Of a DNA stretch of 64,000 bases, positions 19,813 to 27,447 are shown one piece after another. Position 1 is the first letter of the stretch; each line of letters opens with the position of its first letter. The notes under the pieces were generated by a model, which saw nothing but the letters and a program-made list of their open reading frames with translations, was not told the DNA's origin and ran no database searches. The stretch is taken from contig CANQJO010000010.1 of assembly GCA_947624255.1 (NCBI GenBank), positions 1 through 64,000 on the forward strand. The letters run 5' to 3'. Source of the stretch: an uncultured Ruminococcus sp. Its GTDB lineage: Bacteria > Bacillota > Clostridia > Oscillospirales > Ruminococcaceae. Made by a program: the position numbers and the translations under genes.

Positions 19813-19841
19813 TTGACAACAAATCCGGCAACTCGATAGTA
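19813..19841 (+). promoter_or_regulatory. Possible promoter of the TIR-like gene
   Basis: TTGACA (19813-19818) with a poor -10 (ATAGTA) 17 bp later. The rest of the 270-bp stretch 19614-19885 has no recognisable content apart from imperfect short repeats. Confidence 0.35.
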
Positions 19842-19885
19842 AAGGCATTTTCGGGCAATAGAATAGATGTTAAGGAGGTATTAAT

Positions 19886-21517
19886 GTGAGTGATTCACAG
19901 ATTACTATTTTTTATTCTTGGCAATCTGATTTGCCGGGAAGTGATACTAGAAATATAATTCAAGACAGTATCAAGGATGCAGTTCTTTTATTGCGAGACA
20001 CAGTTGATATTGAAGCTGACCGTGACACAAAGGGAGAATCTGGTTCCCCGGACATAGCACAGACAATTTTTTCAAAGATTGACGATTGTGATATTTTCAT
20101 TGCTGATGTTAGTGCAGTATGTCAATATGAGACAGTCGATAAAGATGGAAATAGTAAGATAAAATATATGCCAAATCCTAATGTAATGCTTGAATTAGGA
20201 TATGCTACGCATGTTTTAGGCTGGGATAAAGTAATATGTGTTTTAAATGCTGATTACGGTGCACCAGAAAACATGCCTTTTGACCTTGCAAGTCGAAGAT
20301 TGACTCCATTCTCATTAAAAGACGGAAAAAGTAAGAGAGAGGTAAGGCGGTATATAAAAGGTGTAATACAAGATACTGTTGAAAATATTTTGGAAAATGG
20401 GAAGCGTGTTAAGGCAGGATTCTCAGACTTACGTCTGGGTTGTTTTGTCGATGGTGCTGTTTCTAATTTGATTTGTCCGATTGAAGTATCAAGCTCAGTA
20501 TCTTTTGTTAAGCATAAAACACAAATTTTAGAAGAGTCTTTGAAATTGGTAGAACAAATTAGGAGTAACAAAATTACAGAACCATCTGAACTCCAAAGCA
20601 AGGACGAGGCAAATGATGAAGACGGGAAAAAAACAAGCGATGCTACTCCTATTATTAGAAATGATGGCTCAATTCTAACTCCAGTTACTAGCTCTTTTAA
20701 ATTAAATCTTTTCAAGTTACAGAAAGTACGCATAAATGATGAGGATAGAGGTTCGATAATAGATTTATGCAAAGAATATCTCGGAATAGATATATCTGAA
20801 GATACAGAATTTTTTAATATAGGAAACTTAGAAAGAAGATATGATTTGATGTCATCATATTCTTATGAAGGGACCAAAGAGGAAGAAGACAAATATGATA
20901 GCATTATGATGCTTGAATATAATCTGCATCGTGTACAAATGATGAATTGGTACGTGACAACTTTTAACGGAATGCTTTTTATCCCACTTGCAATCGAAAA
21001 TGCATCTAAAGTTTACGATGAGGATGTGGATGTGCACATTAAAATAAAAAAAGATGTCGCAGAAGCAATTATTCCATCCAAGGAGCTTATAAATCCAGAT
21101 ATGCAAGGGTTAGAGGGTTTGATTTATGAAGATGATGTTATTAAAGAACTTTTGATGATGCCTGAATCATCAGATATTTCCTATGATACCGATATATCAT
21201 ACACCTTAGCAGATAGCTTGGCAGAAGGTCAGGCAGCAGTGAGAGCCCAGTTCGGTGGTGCTGGAATTAATGGAAATCCTCGATATAATTCGGATGACTA
21301 TGGTAGGGAGATAACAAAATATATTGCAATGCCTAAGGTCAAGGGTAATGATATCGAGTTTGAATTTTCTATAAGCACTCTAAGGGCAAAAGAAATGAAA
21401 TGGCTAGGACCAGCTTTATTACTTAATCCGTTAACAGATAGTTTTAATATTGAATATTCCATAAAATCAAAGCATTCAGATGGAGATTTATCTGGAATAG
21501 TAACATACGCTAAATAG
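19886..21517 (+). CDS. TIR-like nucleotide-binding protein (putative phage-defence effector)
   Basis: 543 residues from a GTG start; the ATG three bases upstream is followed at once by a stop, and AAGGAGG sits 7 nt before the GTG. The N-terminal 150 residues open with IFYSWQSDLPGSDTR and contain a DRDTKGESGSPDI segment, CDIFIADVS and NPNVMLELGYA with its conserved Glu. I associate this pattern with the predicted TIR-like nucleotide-binding domain found in bacterial defence genes. The remaining 390 residues are not recognised and may sense the trigger. The gene is A+T-rich, stands alone with a strong terminator, and lies next to two decayed recombinase ends. Defence is inferred from family and context only. 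Confidence 0.6.
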   Translation: MSDSQITIFYSWQSDLPGSDTRNIIQDSIKDAVLLLRDTVDIEADRDTKGESGSPDIAQTIFSKIDDCDIFIADVSAVCQYETVDKDGNSKIKYMPNPNVMLELGYATHVLGWDKVICVLNADYGAPENMPFDLASRRLTPFSLKDGKSKREVRRYIKGVIQDTVENILENGKRVKAGFSDLRLGCFVDGAVSNLICPIEVSSSVSFVKHKTQILEESLKLVEQIRSNKITEPSELQSKDEANDEDGKKTSDATPIIRNDGSILTPVTSSFKLNLFKLQKVRINDEDRGSIIDLCKEYLGIDISEDTEFFNIGNLERRYDLMSSYSYEGTKEEEDKYDSIMMLEYNLHRVQMMNWYVTTFNGMLFIPLAIENASKVYDEDVDVHIKIKKDVAEAIIPSKELINPDMQGLEGLIYEDDVIKELLMMPESSDISYDTDISYTLADSLAEGQAAVRAQFGGAGINGNPRYNSDDYGREITKYIAMPKVKGNDIEFEFSISTLRAKEMKWLGPALLLNPLTDSFNIEYSIKSKHSDGDLSGIVTYAK

Positions 21518-21518
21518 A

Positions 21519-21565
21519 AAAGGCTCCCCATCACTGGATATATTACAGTGGTGAGGAGCCTTTTT
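21519..21565 (+). terminator. Strong terminator after the TIR-like gene
   Basis: AAGGCTCC and CATCACTG (within 21520-21536) pair with CAGTGGTG and GGAGCCTT (21546-21562), followed by T5. A hairpin of related sequence closes the second recombinase pseudogene (21848-21894). Confidence 0.85.
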
Positions 21566-21578
21566 GAGCCTTAGGACA

Positions 21579-21690
21579 TTATCCTTCAATATCAATTGTT
21601 AGTCCGGATTTTAGCTCCACTGTGAAATGGTCGCCCCAGACGGTTATCTGCCCCAGTCAGCGTTTTACCAAGGTTTCGTCGAAGGATTCA
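21579..21690 (-). pseudogene. Remnant of a serine recombinase C-terminus
   Basis: The minus strand from 21690 to the stop at 21579 reads FDETLVKR, a stop, then LGQITVWGDHFTVE and LKSGLTIDIEG. The recombinase at 21893-23251 ends [34 protein letters not shown]. The match is frame-consistent apart from the internal stop. Nothing of the upstream recombinase is recognisable here, so only about 37 codons survive. Confidence 0.7.
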
Positions 21691-21847
21691 AGACTGGTAC
21701 AATCATATGAAGACATCTCAATTTTAAAGTGCATTATAATTGAAAATCTTCAAGCAAAAAACACATAACATATAGACCACTATTGCAGACCACTTTTCTA
21801 CTATATGAGGTTCCACTCATGATAAAACAGAATGAATGTAAAAGAAT

Positions 21848-21894
21848 AAGGCACCTCACTACCGGCAAATGCGTCGGCGGCGAGGAGCCTTTTT
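21848..21894. terminator. Hairpin at the end of the recombinase pseudogene
   Basis: AAGGC and CCTC (21848-21857) pair with GAGG and GCCTT (21882-21891) with an A-A mismatch, followed by T on the plus strand. It shares GAGGAGCCTTTTT with the terminator at 21546-21565, as if both derive from the end of the same element family. Confidence 0.55.
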
Positions 21895-23251
21895 ATGCTT
21901 CGATGTCGATCGTGATCCCGGACTTGAATTCCACGTTGAAGTGGTCGGCGAAGGCGGTGATCTTCTCGATGAGCCTTCTTACAAGCGCCTCATCAAACTC
22001 CGTGATGGTAGTAGGCCGGCTATTTATGAAGTCTTGCAGGTCGTTTATCTGTTTCATCTGTTCGTCCTTTATAACGCTGTCTACTTCGGCTTGGCGGCGC
22101 ATATCACGAAGCCGAAGTATTTCATTAGCCACGGCATCATAATCGTCTTTCTGATTGGCCTTCTTCAAAAGCTCCTTTTGAAGTTCCCGCAGGCGTGCAT
22201 CAATTGCATCAGGCGAAAGGGTATCTCCCTGCAGAACCACAGTGGCTATGTTTGCCTGAAGTGTTTTCAGAAAATCATCTTTTTCACAAAGTACACGATT
22301 TATCGCATCAAGCGTCACCTGCTCTAAGAGTTTTTCATTGACCGTCCGAGCGCGGCAAACGTGTCCCGTGTTTTCCAAGCGGCTGCAGCACCGCCAAACG
22401 ATAGACTTGCAGCCTCGGTTGTTCCAATGAACACGGCGGTAGAATTCACCACATTCTCCGCAGAAAACTATCCGGGCAAAACAATGTTTGCAGGAGTAAC
22501 AATGTCGTTTGCCGTTATCGCTGGTATGAACGACCCGCCTGCGAACAAGTTCCTCCTGCACTAAAAGAAAAATGTCCTTCGGAATTATTGCCTCGTGGTC
22601 GTCCTCGACATAGTATTGCGGAACGGTGCCGTTGTTTTTGATGCGCTTTTTTGTCAGAAAGTCAGTGGTATAGGTCTTTTGAAGGAGAGCGTCACCCATG
22701 TACTTTTCGTTTCGGAGTATTTTGTTTATGGTACTTGTATGCCATTTTGTATTGCCTGCGCCGGTGAGGATTCCGTCTGCTTCAAGACCTGCGGCAATTT
22801 TGTCCATACTTTGTCCTTGCAGGTATTCTCTGTAGATACGCCGAACGATTTCAGCCTGCTCAGGATCAATGACAAGATTGCCTTCCGCGTCTTTGGTGTA
22901 GCCGAGAAAACGATTGTGGTTTACTTGCACTTTGCCTTGCTGGTAACGGTATTGAATACCAAGTTTCACGTTTTGCGAGAGGCTCTGGCTTTCCTGTTGT
23001 GCAAGTGACGCCATGATGGTCAAGAGGACTTCGCCCTTTGAATCCATTGTGTTTATCGCTTCTTTTTCAAAATAAACGGGGATATTCTTATCTTTCAGTT
23101 GTCGTATGTATTTTAGACAATCCAGCGTATTACGGGCAAATCGGCTTATCGATTTGGTGATGATCATGTCGATGTTTCCCGACATACATTCCTCAATCAT
23201 GCGGTTAAACTCGTCACGCTTTTTGGTGTTAGTACCCGATATGCCGTCGTC
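21893..23251 (-). pseudogene. Serine recombinase lacking its catalytic N-terminus
   Basis: The readable frame starts at [16 protein letters not shown] (23251) and runs through [11 protein letters not shown], the recombinase domain, a zinc ribbon (CGECGEFY, later CRAR), a coiled coil and the intact end. The roughly 60-70 residues that normally precede, including the nucleophilic Ser, are absent: a TAG sits directly before the DDG codons and no matching sequence lies upstream. The ATG at 23200 would give a 435-residue product that cannot cut DNA. The family is the common gut-Firmicutes element recombinase, judged from memory of its motifs. Its likely promoter survives at 23548-23576. Confidence 0.85.
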
Positions 23252-23304
23252 CTACTGCAAGCCCAAATTGATACAAAGTATATGGAGCGAAAATGCACGG
23301 AAAT

Positions 23305-23342
23305 AGGGGCTTTTCCGAGTTTTGGTACTCAAAGAAGCCCCT
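23305..23342 (+). terminator. Hairpin in the leader of the recombinase pseudogene
   Basis: AGGGGCTT (23305-23312) pairs with AAGCCCCT (23335-23342), with a smaller GAGT/ACTC pair inside, then TTTAATT on the plus strand. It lies where the missing N-terminal codons should be, so it marks the rearranged junction. Confidence 0.5.
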
Positions 23343-23547
23343 TTAATTCATATTGATTTGTAACGAAACAATAGTAAAATATGGAAAATGAACACCCCTG
23401 AGAGAAGTTTCTAAGGTATGGATATACTGGCACTCATACACTGCTCGAAGCTATTATGTGAAAGTCTACACCTATAAACAAACGCATAACCACATGTAAC
23501 ATCTAATGTAGCCGTCCAATCAGCCTGTTGTTCATACCACCATACCT

Positions 23548-23576
23548 ATTATACCAGAAGTGGGGGACTTTGTCAA
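23548..23576 (-). promoter_or_regulatory. Consensus promoter upstream of the recombinase pseudogene
   Basis: On the minus strand TTGACA (23576-23571), 17 bp, TATAAT (23553-23548): full consensus. The transcript would run about 300 nt before the recombinase frame; that stretch holds no gene. Confidence 0.75.
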
Positions 23577-23618
23577 GTACCCATGAAAAATTCACCTGCT
23601 CATGAAAATCTCACGCAC

Positions 23619-23900
23619 TCATTTCGTCCAATGCTGCTTTCTGACCCATGCGGCATCATTCTCAAAAATCAGCTCAAAGGGATCCAGTTCGAGAGTAGCA
23701 CAAATAATCAGACCGAGTCTCATATTCACTTTCATGATATTCCGCTGCCCGTATTCAAAAAACTGATAGTGCGCTACAGAAATACCCACTTCCAGAGCAA
23801 CAGCCTCCTGTGTCATATTCAGTTCCTGCCGCCGCTCCCGCAAGATCCTCGCCGCTCTCTTGCTTGCATGATTTTTATCCGTCCGTTCCAATTCTTCCAT
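23619..23900 (-). CDS. XRE-family helix-turn-helix regulator
   Basis: 93 residues. The helix-turn-helix spans about 17-72: AARILRERRQELNMTQEAVA, then a recognition helix in VGISVAHYQFFEYGQR, as in Cro/CI-type repressors. A short Trp/Lys C-terminus follows. AAGGAGAT precedes the ATG. It is transcribed toward the recombinase pseudogene and lies about 40 bp from that gene's promoter, so it may once have repressed the recombinase. DNA target unknown. Confidence 0.8.
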   Translation of the reverse strand: MEELERTDKNHASKRAARILRERRQELNMTQEAVALEVGISVAHYQFFEYGQRNIMKVNMRLGLIICATLELDPFELIFENDAAWVRKQHWTK

Positions 23901-24097
23901 AGAGACATCTCCTTTATATGTGATATCTCTATCATAAAGTATTCGGAACGAAATTGACAGGCGAACTAATGAGCTACTGCCCAGCTGGCTGAATTTACAA
24001 GCAACCTGATTAAAAAATGGAGGGTAGGCAGCATGGAGGCAGTGTTTGATGAATTAACGCTATCTCTCTCAAACGACAGATGTTGATTTGAATTTTA

Positions 24098-24340
24098 TAG
24101 CACCTCATTGCACATCCCCAGAAAATCGGACAGTTCTCTATGATACTGGCGGCAGGAATCACAGAAAAACACTCGTAGAGAGCCGTGTTCTCCCGTCACC
24201 CGGTATATGGACGTGCCGCTGGCATCTTCCGTGCGACTGCATGAGCTTGTTGCATTCAGGACATAGTGCAGATTCTCTGCCGGTGATCTTTCAGATACCG
24301 TTCAAAATCAGCTTGACAAAGCTTGATGTAATTCTCTTGG
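24098..24340 (-). pseudogene. Decayed zinc-ribbon protein (DUF6431-like)
   Basis: Three minus-strand pieces in different frames are reminiscent of one protein: ENYIKLCQADFERYL, then ALCPECNKLMQSHGRCQRHV, then FFCDSCRQYHRELSDFL. The CPEC and CDSC pairs with a HRELSDFL motif resemble DUF6431-type zinc-ribbon proteins associated with transposon debris. Frameshifts separate the pieces. The family name is uncertain. The flanks, 23901-24097 and 24341-24593, show nothing else I can name. Confidence 0.3.
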
Positions 24341-24593
24341 CACAGCCCCCTGTGAGTCTATACTCTTATAGTCATTATACACAAAATCCAGCGAATTGTC
24401 AAACTGCATTTTTCTCATCAGCACCACTCACAGTAGGTGGTATTATGGAGATTTCTGTGCTATAATGAATGTGGTTTTGCAAAACGATTTCACCAATAAC
24501 TGATTATAATGCGTTCCGGAAAGTATCAATTTACTGGAAGGAAATCACTATCCAATTGACAAGTGTGTTCCAAGGTGCGAAATAATCACCGTA

Positions 24594-26525
24594 CTATGAT
24601 TTTGCCAGCTTTATCAAGTATTCCTCTATACTCTGACACCCCTCCTGCCCGATTTTCTGCATGAGTGCATCGTAATGCTCTTTTGTAATGGTCACATTCA
24701 GCTTGACCTTATTTCCACGCAGAGGCATCTTGAATAACTCGTTGATACCGTTCTCTGTGAGAAACGTCATTCGTTCTTCTGAATATATACCTCGGTTGAA
24801 ACAACCACGCTGCTGCAAAAACCATTTTTTCAATTCAAAATATTCTTTCGGCAAATTGATATGACCGTGTTCTTCATAAAACGCTTTTAGTTTCATGCAA
24901 TTCTCCCGCCATTCATTATCCCGTTCTTTTTTTCTGACTTTGCCGCGCATGAGTGAATCATCAATACCGAGCTGTCGGAGCTTTTCTCGCTGATCTTCAT
25001 CGAGCTTACTGTCCTCTGAAAAGTATTCTTTGATCTGGACTTTGAGCCATGCCGAAACATTGGAGATATGCCGCCCTGCAATACGGGACGGAAAGCTCGA
25101 AACCGTGTATTCAGGGTGCTGTTCCAGATATTGCTTTACATCATACCAATGCTTATCCCACAGCATTCTTGCATTGTTTTTCTGTATTTGTTCAGAAGAT
25201 GCGGCAATCTCTGAAAACAGCTTTCCCCTTACCGGACTTAGCTTGTCATCCTCAAATGCTCTGCGATTATGCCGATACCATAAATTGAGCATCGTTCCAG
25301 ATGATGAAACAAGCTCCCTCGGAATAGGTGTATCAGGGTGCGCCTGAATGAATTTTCTGCACTCAACGAAATTATAGAACCACTTTATATCGGAACTATC
25401 CCAAATGATAGACAACTCTTGCAGTCTGCAGTTAAGCTCTGCCGGAAGTGTACCGCTGTTATACCGTGTCCGCGCATTAGTAATCCATTCGCCCAATGGG
25501 AAATCACCGCTGGTGTAGTTTTCAGAAACATTCAAATGATGATAATAGGACGAATACTCTGCTGCACAGGCAAGTCCTGTTTTGTCCTGTTCGGACAAAG
25601 ACTGTGCATTTATAATGTTCCACTTGAAGCCCATACCTTGCAGCTTCTCAAGGATTTCTGACGGAACTCCCTTGCTTCGATAGCGGAATCTAAGGACTTC
25701 CAGCCACTTTCCGAGGGAAAAGCCATCATCGCAGATATGAGCTTCGGGAACATCAATACTCTTGTGTTCGCTGAAATACTGCTCTGTATGAATAAATCCG
25801 TTTCTGTCCTCAAGTTCTGTATGCAGCTTTGACATGACTAAAACACTCGGAGCATCTTTCAGCTTACGCATTACACCGGCTGTTCTCCAATCAAAACCGA
25901 TCTCATCAAGCTTTTTGATCTGCTCCTCGGCAGCCTGATTCCTGTTGCGCCTGTCACGCATCGCCACGCACCATTTGCCGAGATGAAAGCCGTCCTCGCA
26001 GACGAACGAAACGGGCATTTGCAAATCGCCGTATACTCGCAGAAAATCCAATGCATGACGGTATCCGAGGTCAAATGGATTTTCAAGAATAAACATCAGG
26101 TCAGCTTCCATTATCCATGCCAGATACCGCTGTTTCAGTTTACCTGCCTTGTATTTTCTGCGCTGAAACTGCACCCATGCACTCAGATCAATGCCCGTTG
26201 TTTTACCAAAGGTCACGCCCTTTTTGATTTTTCCCTCTTGGTTCTCGTCATAAAAATGCTTTACGTCCATGAGTACATGATAAAACTCATTGTCAAATTT
26301 ATTCCGAAAGTTCTCAATGCCGAAGTCACGGAGAATTGCTCTGCGCTCCTCGGACATAGGGCGGCCTGACCTGCCTAAAAAAGTCATGTACTGCTCTTTT
26401 AGCCAATTCTGCATAGTGATTCCGTTTGAAGTTGTCACATCATACGGAATATCCGAAATCTCGCAGTTATGCTCTTTTATGTAAGCAAAGACATCATCAA
26501 AATTCTGCTGCCAGCGATCACTCAT
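24594..26525 (-). CDS. Helicase-associated (HA) repeat protein without helicase domain
   Basis: 643 residues made of about eight degenerate HA repeats, each a three-helix unit with a W-x-x-x-R pattern (for example GYRHALDFLRVYGDLQMP, then DGFHLGKWCVAMRDRR, then LDEIGFDW at about 155-220). There is no Walker motif. The last 40 residues (VTITKEHYDALMQKIGQEG) look like a ribbon-helix-helix unit. The start ATG overlaps the stop of the upstream small RHH gene (ATGA), so the two are translationally coupled. HA repeats in larger proteins follow Snf2/DEAD-type helicases and are thought to bind nucleic acid. The same architecture with a helicase opens the operon at 54474. Confidence 0.65.
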   Translation of the reverse strand: MSDRWQQNFDDVFAYIKEHNCEISDIPYDVTTSNGITMQNWLKEQYMTFLGRSGRPMSEERRAILRDFGIENFRNKFDNEFYHVLMDVKHFYDENQEGKIKKGVTFGKTTGIDLSAWVQFQRRKYKAGKLKQRYLAWIMEADLMFILENPFDLGYRHALDFLRVYGDLQMPVSFVCEDGFHLGKWCVAMRDRRNRNQAAEEQIKKLDEIGFDWRTAGVMRKLKDAPSVLVMSKLHTELEDRNGFIHTEQYFSEHKSIDVPEAHICDDGFSLGKWLEVLRFRYRSKGVPSEILEKLQGMGFKWNIINAQSLSEQDKTGLACAAEYSSYYHHLNVSENYTSGDFPLGEWITNARTRYNSGTLPAELNCRLQELSIIWDSSDIKWFYNFVECRKFIQAHPDTPIPRELVSSSGTMLNLWYRHNRRAFEDDKLSPVRGKLFSEIAASSEQIQKNNARMLWDKHWYDVKQYLEQHPEYTVSSFPSRIAGRHISNVSAWLKVQIKEYFSEDSKLDEDQREKLRQLGIDDSLMRGKVRKKERDNEWRENCMKLKAFYEEHGHINLPKEYFELKKWFLQQRGCFNRGIYSEERMTFLTENGINELFKMPLRGNKVKLNVTITKEHYDALMQKIGQEGCQSIEEYLIKLAKS

Positions 26526-26708
26526 GATATTGCTTTTTTGCTCGTGGTTTCTTCCGGCTCGTCAGCGATCAGCGAACGGATAAATTCACTCACCGACCGA
26601 TAGCCGTTCTCCTTCGCTCGTCTGATAAATTCCTCATGCTCCGCAGTTGTTACACGCACACGAATCATAAAATCCTTGTTGACACTTTCCGTTTTTTTTC
26701 TTTGCCAT
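26522..26708 (-). pseudogene. Small ribbon-helix-helix protein, frameshifted in an A8 tract
   Basis: ATG (26708-26706) with GGAGG upstream starts MAKKK. After a run of eight A the frame must shift by one to continue into ESVNKDFMIRVRVTTAEH, EEFIRRAKENGY and SVSEFIRSLIADE, a clear ribbon-helix-helix unit. With seven A the gene would be intact. Without the shift translation stops within 25 codons; an internal ATG at 26668 could still start the folded part. The stop overlaps the ATG of the HA-repeat gene. This may be a real mutation, a slippage site, a phase-variable tract or a sequencing error. Confidence 0.65.
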
Positions 26709-26748
26709 TATGTACCTCCAGTAGTGAGTGGGTGGATATTTGTACAAA

Positions 26749-27432
26749 TTATATTGGTAGCATGTACCTATCAAACATACTGTTAGAAACTTCTATAGCA
26801 TCCGATTTCACCTTTTTCTGAAGTAAATCCCAGTTAGGCTTGCGGTCAGATAAATTGTGCGCATCAGAGCCGAATGCAAAGTGCGTATGCTCTGCCATGA
26901 CTTTTTTGGCGAGCCTTTTCTCCTTCCAGCTTGCAAATGCTTCATTGTTGATCTGCAAAATAGATTTACTCGACAGTATCGTTTCAATCTCATCTCTGCT
27001 ATAGTACGGCAGATAGCGGTGGACATGGGCAAGCATGACTTTCAGCTTATATTCAGCCGCTATGTTGTAGATCTCCTCAGACATCCATTTTTCATAGGCT
27101 CTGTATGGCAGTTCAAGCAATATAATGCGCGTGCCTGTGATAGCGAGCTTCTCGATTCCGGGCAGTTCAGAAATACCATGCTCAATGGCAACCTCTGCGC
27201 CGAGATGTACATCTTGAATTGCCATACTGTCCTTGATGGATTCATACGCCGCCTGCCGCTTTTGCAGATAATCAGCTACTGATTTCTCCCTGTGCGCATA
27301 AAAGTGCGGTGTGGCTACGATTCTTTCCACGCCCTGCACTTTCATCATCTCCACCATTTTCAGTGAGGTATCCACACTGTCCGAGCCGTCATCAATTCCG
27401 GGGAGGATATGGCAGTGGTATTCTGTTAGCAT
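26749..27432 (-). CDS. cpsB: CpsB/YwqE-type tyrosine-protein phosphatase (PHP fold)
   Basis: 227 residues with PHP metal-binding motifs: EYHCHILPGIDDG (about 4-16), TPHFY (about 41), GAEVAIEHG (about 98), MLAHVHRY (about 132) and GSDAHN (about 190). Such Mn2+-dependent enzymes dephosphorylate the tyrosine cluster of the partner BY-kinase, here the gene 15 bp upstream, and so tune capsule chain length and export. GAGGAG precedes the ATG. Cytosolic. Confidence 0.92.
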   Translation of the reverse strand: MLTEYHCHILPGIDDGSDSVDTSLKMVEMMKVQGVERIVATPHFYAHREKSVADYLQKRQAAYESIKDSMAIQDVHLGAEVAIEHGISELPGIEKLAITGTRIILLELPYRAYEKWMSEEIYNIAAEYKLKVMLAHVHRYLPYYSRDEIETILSSKSILQINNEAFASWKEKRLAKKVMAEHTHFAFGSDAHNLSDRKPNWDLLQKKVKSDAIEVSNSMFDRYMLPI

Positions 27433-27447
27433 TGTTTATATCACTCC

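Noticed and set aside
24473-24484. GTTTTGCAAAAC palindrome as a further copy of the switch repeat
   Set aside because: It shares only the GTTTTGC core with the 21-bp arms and lacks the AATTCC and CTGCC parts, so it is not counted as a third recombination site.
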